Shown: positions 11,275 through 22,402 of the stretch, piece by piece
How positions within the stretch are numbered: position 1 is the stretch's first letter
How the letters are laid out: each line of letters begins with the position of its first letter
DNA from: Agrypnia vestita
Lineage: Eukaryota > Arthropoda > Insecta > Trichoptera > Phryganeidae
DNA length: 64,000 nucleotides
Assembly: GCA_016648135.1 (NCBI GenBank)
Contig: JADDOH010000302.1
Span: forward strand, 248,001 to 312,000
Reading direction: 5' to 3'
Notes under the pieces: model-generated
The model's input: the letters and a program-made list of their open reading frames with translations, nothing else
What the model was told of the DNA's origin: nothing
Databases searched by the model: none
Made by a program: the position numbers and the translations under genes

Positions 11275-12594
11275 AGCCCTTGCCCGGAATAACGTTGTAT
11301 CCAACAATACTCTCATTCCGAGAAAAATTGAAAAAATGAAACCAGTTACAATTTATTACATTTTATATTTTAAATAAAACAAACATATAATTCTTAACTA
11401 ATCTCAATATAAAATACGGAAAAAGGGCAATTCAATTTGAATCTATTGTAAAAAAACATGCTGAATCAGTGGAAAAACGTTGTATAAGAAATTTTCACAT
11501 ACAACGTTATTCCGCAAAACGTTTTTTATTTATTCTGCTTTACTTAATAATGATTTTTAAAAGCATCATGCTCATGTAACATGAATTCACAAATGTAATC
11601 GAGGTCCTTGAGCTTAGCAGCCTTATTGGCAGTGGATTGGAATTCATTAAAGTTAGTTCCAGCTGCATGATTTTTTTCCATACGGTAGCTAATCTTCCCC
11701 TTCTTCCACAAATAGTTGGTAGAAAGCTATAGGAGGTCCATGATTCTAATTCTTTATGGAAGGTTCCAGTTCTGATTGTGATTGGATCATCAGTAGGTAA
11801 AATACTTTTACGGAACGATAAGTCTCTCGTACATACTATTACCTATCTCCGTCTGTTTGCTGAATATGGCGTCGGACATTCAATTTCTCATGATTACTTT
11901 TTTTATTGTAATTCAGTAACCTGAATTCTGATTGAATATTTATATTGATATTAAAATGGAGAAAACATCCCGGATTTAAACATTTTTGGCTCAAATTCGA
12001 CCCTACGAAAAAGAACGAGGAATTAAATAAACTTTTTGTATCGGTATTATTTTAAGTTACGATATAAAGAGCACTATAATGCCAGCATTATTATCAAAAA
12101 GCATTTCAAATATCAATATGGATAAATCAATTGAGTAAAATTGGTTAACGTTCGACAAAATAATATTGTCACATATGAAATTACAATATCAATCAGAACT
12201 GCCAAATCGTATACAACGTTATTCCACAAACATGTTCTGGCAAGTCAATTGCAGGTTTGATAATATTTTTTCTGGATAAATACTCCTTTCCTGCATCCTT
12301 CAACTTATTGGCTTTGATATCTTTCCAGTTTAAAACATAAGATGTTCGTTTTCTCCCTTTATTCATGTGAATTAAACTACGCTCCACGATATTGACGCGC
12401 GGCGATGCCATTTTGAGAAACAATGTACAACGTTCTTCCACAAACCAATAACTTTAAAATGCAGCCAGAAGCCTAAATATTTTTTTCTTGACATATTATC
12501 TACTTTAAACGATGCATAATAACATACCCAACATAACTGCATCAATAACTCAAAATTGACATTTGTGTTGGATACAACGTTATTCCGGGCAAGA
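11275..12594 (-). mobile_element. Element M, copy 1 (outer left of the palindrome)
   Basis: The ends are inverted repeats: CCCTTGCCCGGAATAACGTT at 11278 and its inverse ending at about 12592. Internal GGAATAACGTTGT-type words recur near both ends. The element carries the minus-strand ORF at 12193-12441 and remnants of a second ORF near 11550-11890 (better preserved at 42506-42853). Both outer and inner ends are flanked by ATAATTGAG-like sequence. Superfamily unknown. The inverted partner copy is at 16786-18002. Confidence 0.7.
12193..12441 (-). CDS. Element M small ORF, 82 codons (copy 1)
   Basis: This basic ORF has an internal Met before ASPRVNIVERSLI, then NWKDIKANKLKDAGKEYLS and a closing CGITLYTIWQF. 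It recurs at 16938-17186 and 51132-51380 with a few substitutions, most of them single residues, so it was probably constrained or is recent. The NWK-x-x-x-K-x-L-x-x-x-G-x-E-Y spacing resembles the start of a class of transposon-linked insect proteins that I cannot name with certainty. It is AT-flanked with no catalytic motif, and may be a captured or truncated exon. Confidence 0.4.
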   Translation of the reverse strand: MEERCTLFLKMASPRVNIVERSLIHMNKGRKRTSYVLNWKDIKANKLKDAGKEYLSRKNIIKPAIDLPEHVCGITLYTIWQF

Positions 12595-14679
12595 GCTCAA
12601 TTATAAACTTTGCCTGTGTCAACACAGAGCTTTCTAGCGAAACAGGAATGGTAAAATTAAACCTTTGAATTTATATTAAGTAAAGCATTGAATTATTTAA
12701 AAAAAACCTTTCGTTCTACAATTTATTTACACAAAGGTAGGGGTTTAAATGTACATTATTGTACAACATGTACGTCACTTCCCTTGTCAGTGCGCTTGGT
12801 CCAGCGGTCCACAAGCTTGGGTATTTCATCTAATAATAAGGTTTCTGGTTGGCCGCGAAGCATCTTTTGCTGCGAATTTTGAAAGTCGTGTGAAATCAAT
12901 GACCTCATAAAGCATCCATGAGCTGCCTAAACAGCTGGCGGATATTGTCGTGCAATAACAACTCTTTTTTCAACACTAGCAAGTTCAACACTTCAGTTTA
13001 TTTTACAATATTTCACTTTAAATCACGCTGTTGATCGGAGTCTCCTTTTCCAAGAAGTCTTCCAGTAAAAGTTCTTTTATATCCCAAAAAACGGTAGTGT
13101 AACCATTTCCGACGATGGGTTTTGAATTTTTTCTTCATCGGTGATTTTGGGTGTATACACTCCGTACTCTGGCATTTCCATTCTGGCCCAAAGTATAAAC
13201 CCACGTTTCTGTGGCTATTCTCCTCAAAAATGTGTCACCGTGTTGCGATAAAAGTCTTCGATGAATTTCAGCACCTTTCATAAACTTCGACCAGAGAAAC
13301 TGGATCGCTACGCGTTGTTCCTATCTTGGTGCAAACTGCAAGCGGAGCGGATATGTTTACACTATAGTAGCCGGAAGAAAAATTATGCTATCGTTTTTGA
13401 TCAAACGCTGACTGCAGTCGTAATCAAACACAAACGCACACGACAACCGTGAAGGTGCGTTATGGCAAAACTGCAGATAATTTTTTACTCTTCCTCGTAA
13501 TAAACATTTATTTAAAGAAAAAGGAGTCAGCGGTGATTGTTAGAAGTAAAATGGATGATACCTATATTTTTGACAGGGTCTTATTGATGAACTATGCATG
13601 TTGTAACGGAGAGACATATGTTTAATTTTTTATATATATTAAGTTCATTTCCTTCTTTCTTATTTTACTTCAATTTCACTCTTTTATTGTATATCAAATA
13701 TTACTTTAGTATACTTTGTAATTTTGTCTAGATACAGGTAATCTTATATAGTGCTGACACGGGACGAAATTCTTTAATACAAAATTAGTGTTTATTCCGG
13801 CCAAAATACGTATTTTTGAAATTCACTTCAGATTTTCCTTAAAATTAGCAGAAGTAGCTTTTAAATAATATTTTTATTTAACGCAATCTCTCGAACGAAT
13901 AAAAAAGTTTTGCTAGAAAACATTTCTTCTTTTATATAAATCTTGCCTATCAGCGTTTTCTAAAGAAGTTTCTCTTTTCTCCAGAAAGGGTATACAACGG
14001 TAAAAACTAAAGTTTAAAACCTCTTGGAATAAATCAAAGATGTTTTTATTAAAAGCAAACCGGGAAAACATTTTTAGATAGGGATTTAGTGAATCGTGGG
14101 CCAAAATAATGTTTTACGTTCGATTTTTATTTTATGTTGTGCGATAAAAAATATAAAACAGAAAAGTAAATCATTGAATAAAATATTGTTAAGTTCCTAA
14201 AAAAATGTCAGTGTCGTACATACTATTTATAGTATGTATATTCGAAATAAATAATAATTTCTAAAAATTATTTTACATTTTTAAAATTTAGAGATAATTT
14301 CTAATGTTTGAACTCAACTGTTGGATACAGTGGAGGAAGAACAATAGCTACAGTAGAGGAAGTGAATCTTTTTTATAACATTACATAACACACCACTAAA
14401 AACGAAAATGTAAATCACTTAAACAAATGAAATGTAAAAGTATATAATTCTGTTCTCATGCTCACTCGGTGTATGCTTAAATAAATAAAATATAAAAAAT
14501 GATCTGTTTATTTAATGTAGCAGCTTGTTACGACTTGATAATTGCATAATTGTATAGATGGAATATTAATAATTACAGTTAGTATACACAATATACTCCT
14601 AGTTTTTTGATGACTTTCTACGACAAACAATAATATAATAATTAATATAAATTAACTTTGTTTAAACCACTTATTTATT
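12409..14679. repeat. Left inner arm of the giant palindrome
   Basis: Every position here pairs with 29379 minus itself on the right arm. I compared several long stretches and found no substitution or indel. The two arms are separated by a loop of only 20 nt (14680-14699). The arm holds the inner end of element M, a decayed minus-strand mariner (12756-13299), and ~1.3 kb of AT-rich DNA with a 63-codon ORF (13913-14104) that I do not recognise. Confidence 0.9.
12756..13299 (-). pseudogene. Decayed mariner transposase (left arm copy)
   Basis: Exact mirror image of the + strand fossil at 16080-16623; see that entry for motifs. Frameshifts and stops are shared by both copies, so the gene was dead before the inverted duplication arose or before the arms were homogenised. 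Confidence 0.6.
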
Positions 14680-14699
14680 AAAACATGTTGATTTTTTTC

Positions 14700-16970
14700 A
14701 ATAAATAAGTGGTTTAAACAAAGTTAATTTATATTAATTATTATATTATTGTTTGTCGTAGAAAGTCATCAAAAAACTAGGAGTATATTGTGTATACTAA
14801 CTGTAATTATTAATATTCCATCTATACAATTATGCAATTATCAAGTCGTAACAAGCTGCTACATTAAATAAACAGATCATTTTTTATATTTTATTTATTT
14901 AAGCATACACCGAGTGAGCATGAGAACAGAATTATATACTTTTACATTTCATTTGTTTAAGTGATTTACATTTTCGTTTTTAGTGGTGTGTTATGTAATG
15001 TTATAAAAAAGATTCACTTCCTCTACTGTAGCTATTGTTCTTCCTCCACTGTATCCAACAGTTGAGTTCAAACATTAGAAATAATCTCTAAATTTTAAAA
15101 ATGTAAAATAATTTTTAGAAATTATTATTTATTTCGAATATACATACTATAAATAGTATGTACGACACTGACATTTTTTTAGGAACTTAACAATATTTTA
15201 TTCAATGATTTACTTTTCTGTTTTATATTTTTTATCGCACAACATAAAATAAAAATCGAACGTAAAACATTATTTTGGCCCACGATTCACTAAATCCCTA
15301 TCTAAAAATGTTTTCCCGGTTTGCTTTTAATAAAAACATCTTTGATTTATTCCAAGAGGTTTTAAACTTTAGTTTTTACCGTTGTATACCCTTTCTGGAG
15401 AAAAGAGAAACTTCTTTAGAAAACGCTGATAGGCAAGATTTATATAAAAGAAGAAATGTTTTCTAGCAAAACTTTTTTATTCGTTCGAGAGATTGCGTTA
15501 AATAAAAATATTATTTAAAAGCTACTTCTGCTAATTTTAAGGAAAATCTGAAGTGAATTTCAAAAATACGTATTTTGGCCGGAATAAACACTAATTTTGT
15601 ATTAAAGAATTTCGTCCCGTGTCAGCACTATATAAGATTACCTGTATCTAGACAAAATTACAAAGTATACTAAAGTAATATTTGATATACAATAAAAGAG
15701 TGAAATTGAAGTAAAATAAGAAAGAAGGAAATGAACTTAATATATATAAAAAATTAAACATATGTCTCTCCGTTACAACATGCATAGTTCATCAATAAGA
15801 CCCTGTCAAAAATATAGGTATCATCCATTTTACTTCTAACAATCACCGCTGACTCCTTTTTCTTTAAATAAATGTTTATTACGAGGAAGAGTAAAAAATT
15901 ATCTGCAGTTTTGCCATAACGCACCTTCACGGTTGTCGTGTGCGTTTGTGTTTGATTACGACTGCAGTCAGCGTTTGATCAAAAACGATAGCATAATTTT
16001 TCTTCCGGCTACTATAGTGTAAACATATCCGCTCCGCTTGCAGTTTGCACCAAGATAGGAACAACGCGTAGCGATCCAGTTTCTCTGGTCGAAGTTTATG
16101 AAAGGTGCTGAAATTCATCGAAGACTTTTATCGCAACACGGTGACACATTTTTGAGGAGAATAGCCACAGAAACGTGGGTTTATACTTTGGGCCAGAATG
16201 GAAATGCCAGAGTACGGAGTGTATACACCCAAAATCACCGATGAAGAAAAAATTCAAAACCCATCGTCGGAAATGGTTACACTACCGTTTTTTGGGATAT
16301 AAAAGAACTTTTACTGGAAGACTTCTTGGAAAAGGAGACTCCGATCAACAGCGTGATTTAAAGTGAAATATTGTAAAATAAACTGAAGTGTTGAACTTGC
16401 TAGTGTTGAAAAAAGAGTTGTTATTGCACGACAATATCCGCCAGCTGTTTAGGCAGCTCATGGATGCTTTATGAGGTCATTGATTTCACACGACTTTCAA
16501 AATTCGCAGCAAAAGATGCTTCGCGGCCAACCAGAAACCTTATTATTAGATGAAATACCCAAGCTTGTGGACCGCTGGACCAAGCGCACTGACAAGGGAA
16601 GTGACGTACATGTTGTACAATAATGTACATTTAAACCCCTACCTTTGTGTAAATAAATTGTAGAACGAAAGGTTTTTTTTAAATAATTCAATGCTTTACT
16701 TAATATAAATTCAAAGGTTTAATTTTACCATTCCTGTTTCGCTAGAAAGCTCTGTGTTGACACAGGCAAAGTTTATAATTGAGCTCTTGCCCGGAATAAC
16801 GTTGTATCCAACACAAATGTCAATTTTGAGTTATTGATGCAGTTATGTTGGGTATGTTATTATGCATCGTTTAAAGTAGATAATATGTCAAGAAAAAAAT
16901 ATTTAGGCTTCTGGCTGCATTTTAAAGTTATTGGTTTGTGGAAGAACGTTGTACATTGTTTCTCAAAATG
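14700..16970. repeat. Right inner arm of the giant palindrome
   Basis: Mirror of 12409-14679. Identity appears complete until about 16970. Beyond that the element M copies differ by several substitutions and by a net 100 bp of indels (a deletion near 17355 and a 26-bp local duplication near 17280-17330). The 63-codon ORFs at 15275-15466 and 15927-16118 are mirror copies of left-arm ORFs; 15927-16118 is antisense to the mariner fossil region. Confidence 0.9.
16080..16623 (+). pseudogene. Decayed mariner transposase (right arm copy)
   Basis: Three frames give a broken mariner protein. KFMKGAEIHRRLLSQHGD (about 16095-16150) resembles the N-terminal helix-turn-helix. TVFWDIKELLLEDFLEK (about 16280-16335) matches the core strand before the second catalytic Asp, and LLLHDN (about 16420) is that Asp motif, now followed by altered residues. 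LLLDEIPKLVDRWTK (about 16545-16590) resembles the C-terminus, ending with a stop at 16621. The block with the third Asp (the usual SPDLAP region) is deleted. It is clearly inactive and from a different mariner subfamily than the copies at 20-23.7 kb. Confidence 0.6.
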
Positions 16971-18002
16971 GCGTCGCCGCGCGTCAATATCGTGGAGCGT
17001 GGTTTAATTCACATGAATAAAGGGAGAAAACGAACATCTAATGTTTTAAACTGGAAAGATATCAAAGCCAATAAGCTGAAGGATGCAGGAAAAGAGTGTT
17101 TATCCAGAAAAAATATTATCAAACCTGCAATTGACCCGCCGGAACATGTTTGTGGAATAACGTTGTATACGATTTGGCAGTTCTGATTGATGTTGTAATT
17201 TCATATGTGACAATATTATTTTGTCGAACGTTAACCGATTTTACTCAATTGATTAATCCATATTGATATTTGAAATGCTATTTGATAATAATGCTGGCAT
17301 TATTTTTGATAATAATGCTGGCATTATAGTGCTCTTTATATCGTAACTTAAAAGAATACCGATCAGAATTCAGGTTACTGAATTACCATAAAAAAAGTAA
17401 TCATGGGAAATTGAATGTCCGACGCCATATTCAGCAAACAGACGGAGATGAGTAATAGTATGTACGAGAGACTTATCGTTCCGTAAAAGCTCTTTACCTA
17501 CTGATGATCCCATCACAATCAGAGCTAGACCCTCACACAAAGAATTAGAATCGTGGACCTCCTATAGCCTTCTACCAACTCTTTGTGTGGAAAAAAATCA
17601 TGCAGTTAGGGAGCCTGGAACTAACTTTAATGAATTCCAATCCACTGCCAATAAGGCTGCTAAGCTCAAGGACCTCGATGACATTTGTGAATTCATGTTA
17701 GATGAGCATGCTGCTTTTAAAAAGCATTATTAAGTAAAGCAGAATAAATAAAAAACGTTTTGCGGAATGACGTTGTTTGGGAAAATTTCTTATACAACGT
17801 TTTTCCACTGATTCAGCATGTTCTTTTACAATAGATTCAAATTTAATTGCCTTTTTCCCTATTTTATATCGAGATTAGTTAATAATTATATGTTTGTTAT
17901 ATTTAAAATATAAAATGTAATAAATTGTAACTGGTTTCATTTTTTCAATTCTTCTCGGAATGAGAGTTTTGTTGGATACAACGTTATTCCGGGCAAGGGC
18001 TC
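16786..18002 (+). mobile_element. Element M, copy 2 (outer right of the palindrome)
   Basis: Inverted relative to copy 1. It begins CTCTTGCCCGGAATAACG and ends with the inverse CGTTATTCCGGGCAAGGG. It carries ORF 16938-17186 and, from about 17413, a broken version of the second ORF. The right end coincides with the end of homology between the two palindrome arms. A LINE fossil begins immediately outside it. Confidence 0.7.
16938..17186 (+). CDS. Element M small ORF, 82 codons (copy 2)
   Basis: Same ORF as 12193-12441, differing at a handful of residues (for example VERG for VERS, SNVLN for SYVLN, DPPEH for DLPEH). The differences lie outside the inner palindrome arms, which shows that the outer element M copies have diverged while the inner arms have not. 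Confidence 0.4.
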   Translation: MEERCTLFLKMASPRVNIVERGLIHMNKGRKRTSNVLNWKDIKANKLKDAGKECLSRKNIIKPAIDPPEHVCGITLYTIWQF

Positions 18003-18004
18003 AA

Positions 18005-18420
18005 TTATTAAGACGACTTGAAGCATTCAAGATGTGGATCTACAGAAGAATACTCAAATTTTGGATGGATGGATGGGATGGACAAAGTTACAAATGAAGA
18101 TGTTATGGTTTGAGTGAATAAAGAAAAAATGTTATAAAAACAACAAAAATCAGAAAACTTCAATATCTATGACATATATTGACACATCCTGAGATGGACT
18201 AGATCTTGCACTTCATAATGCAGGAAAAGATTTCCAGAATTCGATGCTCTGGAAGAAGGAGAACATCATGGCTGAAAAAGCTGAGACAGTAGTTTACATA
18301 TACATATACATTTTCGAAGCACCCTAATGTAGGAGCATCTTACAATATCTTTCAGTCTTAATGGACATACAATACATGGAACAATTAGAAGGACGTGGCA
18401 AATATTGTCGAATATTTGTA
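18005..18420 (+). pseudogene. RTE-like LINE ORF2 remnant
   Basis: Translation reads LRRLEAFKMWIYRRILKF. After frameshifts and stops come IRKLQYL, GRRRTSWLKKLRQ and a short tail. This matches the C-terminal half of RTE/BovB-like insect retrotransposon proteins (R-R-L-x-A-F-E-M-W-x-Y-R-R-I-L; then I-R-K-L-x-Y-x-G-H; then R-R-x-x-W-L-x-x-L-R). It begins directly at the outer end of element M copy 2, so element M or the palindrome probably broke a LINE here. Confidence 0.6.
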
Positions 18421-18885
18421 ATTAAAAAGCTTTCACCCTGTAGTGGATTAATAATGGGTGATTGTGACAATTGTTATAAAATGGCACCCTTTCAAATACT
18501 TCCAGTCTCGCTTTATGTCTGTTTCAATTCAATTAGGGCTCAGCGTAAGGCTGTGCTCCAGCCAGGGGTGTGTGTATATATATTTATCCGGCCTGTGTAC
18601 TCAACTGATCAGGTCGACCGCTTTGACAACAGAGGTAGAAAAGATTTCCACGATTCCCGACATTCCGTACGTCCGGTTGAGATCTGATTAGCGTTACTTA
18701 ATGGATAAAATTGTGGCGCTTTTCACGACCGCTTATTACTGCATGGATAAAGTAATGATTATGGTATCGCTTATAATAATTTATATAAAACTAGCTAGTT
18801 AGCCCGGGTTCGCTCAGGGCTTTAATTCGGTGAGCATAGAATTGCGTTGACGTCTCTTTTTTGATGATTTCGGCACCTGTGATTG

Positions 18886-18913
18886 GAACCTTATAGAACT
18901 TTCTGAATCTTTC
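18886..18913. promoter_or_regulatory. Heat-shock element array 1 (4 of 6 pentamers)
   Basis: GAA 18886, TTA 18891, GAA 18896, TTC 18901, AAT 18906, TTC 18911. All are in five-base phase, and four match the nGAAn consensus. Confidence 0.55.
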
Positions 18914-18921
18914 CCCATCCA

Positions 18922-18949
18922 GAATTTTCTAGAGCATTCTGGAACCTTT
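18922..18949. promoter_or_regulatory. Heat-shock element array 2 (4 of 6 pentamers)
   Basis: GAA 18922, TTC 18927, GAG 18932, TTC 18937, GAA 18942, TTT 18947, all in phase. A separate GAA/TTC dimer follows at 18963/18968. Confidence 0.6.
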
Positions 18950-19003
18950 TCTAAATCATCTGGAACCTTCTAGGCTCACCTATAAATTCTACTACTCAAT
19001 TTG

Positions 19004-19031
19004 GATCCTTGTAGAACTTTCGGAGACGTTC
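19004..19031. promoter_or_regulatory. Heat-shock element array 3 (3 of 6 pentamers)
   Basis: GAT 19004, TTG 19009, GAA 19014, TTC 19019, AGA 19024, TTC 19029. The phase is kept and three units are perfect. Confidence 0.5.
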
Positions 19032-19049
19032 TCCTTACAGAGCTTTATC

Positions 19050-19072
19050 GAAACTTCTGGAACTTTCTAGAC
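19050..19072. promoter_or_regulatory. Heat-shock element array 4 (4 consecutive perfect pentamers)
   Basis: GAA 19050, TTC 19055, GAA 19060, TTC 19065, then GAC 19070. Three alternating pentamers are enough for one HSF trimer; this site has four. Confidence 0.7.
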
Positions 19073-19100
19073 CCACCGACACACTCCGACACTCAGTTTG

Positions 19101-19118
19101 GAACCTTCTTGAACTTTC
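19101..19118. promoter_or_regulatory. Heat-shock element array 5 (4 consecutive perfect pentamers)
   Basis: GAA 19101, TTC 19106, GAA 19111, TTC 19116, with no mismatch. Confidence 0.7.
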
Positions 19119-19126
19119 TCCTTTCA

Positions 19127-19144
19127 GAACGTTCTAGAGCATTC
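19127..19144. promoter_or_regulatory. Heat-shock element array 6 (3 of 4 pentamers)
   Basis: GAA 19127, TTC 19132, GAG 19137, TTC 19142. It runs, one base off a continuous register, into the next array. Confidence 0.55.
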
Positions 19145-19148
19145 AAAC

Positions 19149-19176
19149 TTCATGAACTTTCTGGAACCTTCTAGAC
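19149..19176. promoter_or_regulatory. Heat-shock element array 7 (5 consecutive perfect pentamers)
   Basis: TTC 19149, GAA 19154, TTC 19159, GAA 19164, TTC 19169, then GAC 19174. This is the strongest predicted HSF site in the window. Confidence 0.75.
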
Positions 19177-19339
19177 TCACCGACACAGTCGGCGGGCCCA
19201 TTCTGAAACAATCCAAAGCATTCTTGCGGCCTTCCCATAACGAAACAATATTCTAGAAAGCACATTTTCGTCACCCACTCCCATCCAAACTCTCTTACTT
19301 TCGATGTGACCTCAAGGGCTATATATATTAGATCAGATT

Positions 19340-20025
19340 TTGCGTATATAAATATGATTTTTTTGATTTATTTTGATGATTTATTATTTTTTTATTAAAA
19401 CTCATTAAGGTACAAAATAAAACTTAAATTTTATTGGAATTTTTTTTTAAAATATCAAAATTTGTATTTTTAAAATTGAAATGTTGCTTGTCATCTTTAC
19501 AAACACATCACTTATCTTTAAAAAACATTTATATTTTCTCTAAGGTTGCATATTAATGCACCCGAATAACATAAGCTCAACTCTCTCAAATGATTTCTAA
19601 CACAAAAATGAATAATTCATAGTTCGCATGGCGTATGGCAGATAACGGACTTACCTTTCACGTATTATTCTTACCTTGCTTTCTTAGAAAATGTTATTTT
19701 AGCATTTCTTGAACGTTGTAAAATCGTATATATTTTCTGTACATTAAATGTTTCTCTGATACTCTTGTACAGTATCTATTAAAATCAAGTTAAAATCATT
19801 CACCGAAATAATAAGATTTCCAAAATATATATTCGTTCATAAATTTATGTGCTTCGAAATCTTTGCTTCTAAAATATAGATTAAATTAAATCAAAAACAA
19901 TAACACACTGCACGCGAGAAGTACAACCGATAGCATGCGTCAATTTTGTTATTGCATTACTGTCTAGTGTGAAGCGGTTATATACCTTTGTCTCTTTCTC
20001 GCATAAACATTGTTCACGCACAGTA
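19340..20025. other. AT-rich spacer, nothing recognised
   Basis: AT-rich DNA between the Helitron and mariner copy 1. No ORF, TIR or tandem repeat was seen. Confidence 0.5.
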
Positions 20026-20027
20026 TA

Positions 20028-21313
20028 TTAGGTCCTTACATATGAAATTGGCGTTTTGCCGTACTGGCAAATTTGATCTCAAATATCTTCTCTTTGGTTA
20101 GGAATTCCAAATCCAAATTTATACAGCTATTTCCTCATGTATTTGTGTTTTGAAAATTATAATTCATTTGTTTTTTCCTCAATTGTTTTTTTCTTTGCGT
20201 CACTCAGTATACAAAATGAAAAACTTGAAATATCGCGTTATTTACGAGTACGAGTTCCACCGTGGCACCAGTGCTGCAGAAACGGCTCGAAGGATTAATG
20301 ATGTGTATGGCGACGGTGCCGCAAAAGAAAACACAGTGCGTTTTTGGTTCCAACGTTTTCGTTCTGGAAATTTCGACCTGCAGAACAAGGCCCGTGGACG
20401 GCCGGAGACCAAAGTTGTTAATGAAGAATTTAAGGCTATTGTGGAAGCGGATCCATCGCAAACCACATCCGATTTAGCTGCAGGCTGCGGTGTTAGTGAT
20501 AAAACTGTTTTAATCCACTTGAAGCAAATTGGTAAGGTGAAAAAGCTTGAAAGGTGGGTACCTCACGAATTGAGTGAAGCAAATCAACAAACGCGCGTTG
20601 ACTGCTGCGTTGCATTACTCAACCGGCACAATAATGAAGGGATTTTAAATCGAATCATTACCTGTGATGAAAAGTGGATCCTGTACGATAATCGGAAGCG
20701 CTCATCGCAATGACTGAACCCTGCCGAACCAGCCAAACCATGCCCCAAGCGAAAATTGACTCCAAAAAAGTTACTTGTGAGCGTTTGGTGGACTAGTGCT
20801 GGTGTCGTTCACTACAGCTTTCTTAAATCTGGCCAGACGATTACGGCAGATGTCTATTGTCAGCAACTGCAAACCATGATGGAAAAGCTAGCTGCTAAAC
20901 AACCGAGGCTGGTTAATCGCTCTAGGCCACTGCTGCTTCATGATAACGCTAGACCACACACTGCACAACAGACGGCTACCAAATTAGAGGAGCTTCAATT
21001 GGAATGTCTAAGACATCCACCGTACTCTCCGGACCTTGCCCCAACAGATTACCATTTTTTTCGAAATTTGGATAACTTCTTGCAAAGGAAAAAATTCAAC
21101 TCCGTTGGGGCAGTCCAAACCGCCTTCAAAGATTTTATTGATTCCCGTCCGAATGGTTTTTTTAGTAAAGGGATCGATGAACTATCTATGAGATGGCAAA
21201 AGTGCATAGATAGCAATGGTACATACTTTGATTAAATAAATATATTATAATAAAAAAAAATCGGCTTTATGTTCCTCCCATACTAAACGCCAATTTCATA
21301 TGTAAGGACCTAA
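20028..21313 (+). mobile_element. Full-length cecropia-type mariner, copy 1 (1286 bp)
   Basis: The TIRs begin TTAGGTCCTTACATATGAAA and end with the exact inverse (21285-21313), flanked by the TA target duplication at 20026-20027 and 21314-21315. The length is typical for mariner. It encodes one transposase reading frame with a single premature stop. Confidence 0.95.
20216..21235 (+). pseudogene. Mariner transposase (DD34D), one in-frame stop
   Basis: The start at ATG 20216 gives MKNLKYRVIYEYEFHRG, the family's normal N-terminus; the longer frame from 20150 is an upstream in-frame extension. Two helix-turn-helix domains fill residues ~1-110. The first catalytic Asp is in TCDEKW, the second in LLLHDNARPH, the third in SPDLAPTDYHFF. 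Length to the final stop at 21233-21235 is 340 codons, the family norm. A TGA at 20711-20713 lies between the first and second catalytic Asp, where copy 2 has TGG (Trp). This single change makes the copy inactive unless read through. The protein would cut and paste DNA between mariner TIRs in the nucleus. Confidence 0.9.
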
Positions 21314-21315
21314 TA

Positions 21316-22402
21316 TTTATGCCAACCTTAAAGTGCCATGACCGAAAAATATGTTTGTAATTAGATTGCTGTTCCAGAATAAGTTGGTTAAAAACCTCTG
21401 TCAAAAGGCATAAATATATTTTTTAAGGTTATTCTTAAATTTCCTTATAACAAGAAACATTTTATAAAAAATGTTACAAAAAAAAACGTCACATCACACA
21501 TATTATCTTCAAACTTTGTAAAGCAATATTTGAATACACCACTTTTGAGTTATATAATAAAGAATCCTTGAATATATCGCTTACAAACTTTGTATGGCCT
21601 TTATGGTTTCGTTAAACAACAAAACTAACTTCAAAACTTCAAAAACAAACAATTAATTACTGAATGTTAATTTCCTCCAAATACATGTATAAACATGACA
21701 AATTATATCCAATATTGGTTTTTCTGTTTTGTTTTTTTTTTTTACTTTTTTGTTTGAATAAATCAGTGAAGCGTGTAAATGTCAAAATCGGAATTCTCAC
21801 AAAATATACAAAAAGAACATCTTTCTGGCAATTGAAACACTTACGTACTTGAAAAGAGTTGAACCAATTTTAATGCGATTTCTTCAGAATTGTTGAAAGT
21901 ATATAAATGTATATGTGAATACATTAGAATTAAACAATTCGTGCTACACATTAAATTCAGAATAGCGGCTAAATTATAGGAGATGTTATAATTTGTTAGA
22001 TTGTTCTATGATCCCTCCAACCTTTCCTGTGGAGAACTACCGCTATCTATAAACGCTCCCAGCGAGCACGGAGCGCACGTGCACACGGAGCGCACAAACA
22101 AGGCGCTCAATCTATTATCTTACTTTCTTATCATCATAGGCGGAGAGGATAGAGCGCCACACATTCCACAATCATGACATCTGTATTGGATTATGGGAAT
22201 AAAAAAGCTTCGGACTGCAGGTGGCGATAGTAAAAATACAATGCATATACGAAACAAGTTGTGTTAGTTGAACATTTGGTAGTGTATCATGGGTGGAAAT
22301 GGTGAACGATACATTCTGTGAACGATACAGCCTTTCTGTAGGTCATAAGCCCTATGAACACCTTATTACTACTTTCCCATATAAAATATAGCTTCATCTC
22401 TA
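21316..22402. other. Spacer between two inverted mariners
   Basis: AT-rich, with a T-rich ORF that looks like chance. From 22200 to 22390 it contains the SINE-like repeat related to 10225-10400, and at 22040-22150 a GC-rich patch with repeated GGAGCGCAC. Confidence 0.5.

Larger units (their letters stand above)
18791..19332 (-). mobile_element. Non-autonomous Helitron carrying heat-shock element arrays
   Basis: On the minus strand it begins TCTAATATATATAGCCC (from 19332 down) with A before it. It ends with a GCCC...GGGC hairpin, then CTAG at 18794-18791, followed by T. These are Helitron terminal rules (5' TC, 3' hairpin plus CTRR, insertion between A and T). The interior is a degenerate tandem array dominated by GAA and TTC triplets spaced every five bases. 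No Rep/helicase frame is present. The seven densest arrays are listed separately. Confidence 0.7.

Noticed and set aside
13261..13452. 63-codon ORF in the palindrome arm (and its mirror at 15927-16118)
   Set aside because: It lies antisense to the mariner fossil and has no recognisable feature.
11275..18002. Palindrome as a pure sequencing artefact
   Set aside because: A missed-adapter chimera would give mirror identity throughout; here the outer 0.6-1.1 kb differ by substitutions and a net 100 bp. The inner part still deserves read-level confirmation.
20204..20477. Three ORFs of 71-85 codons overlapping the mariner gene start, and their equivalents at 23254-23516
   Set aside because: Out-of-frame and antisense shadows of the mariner transposase.
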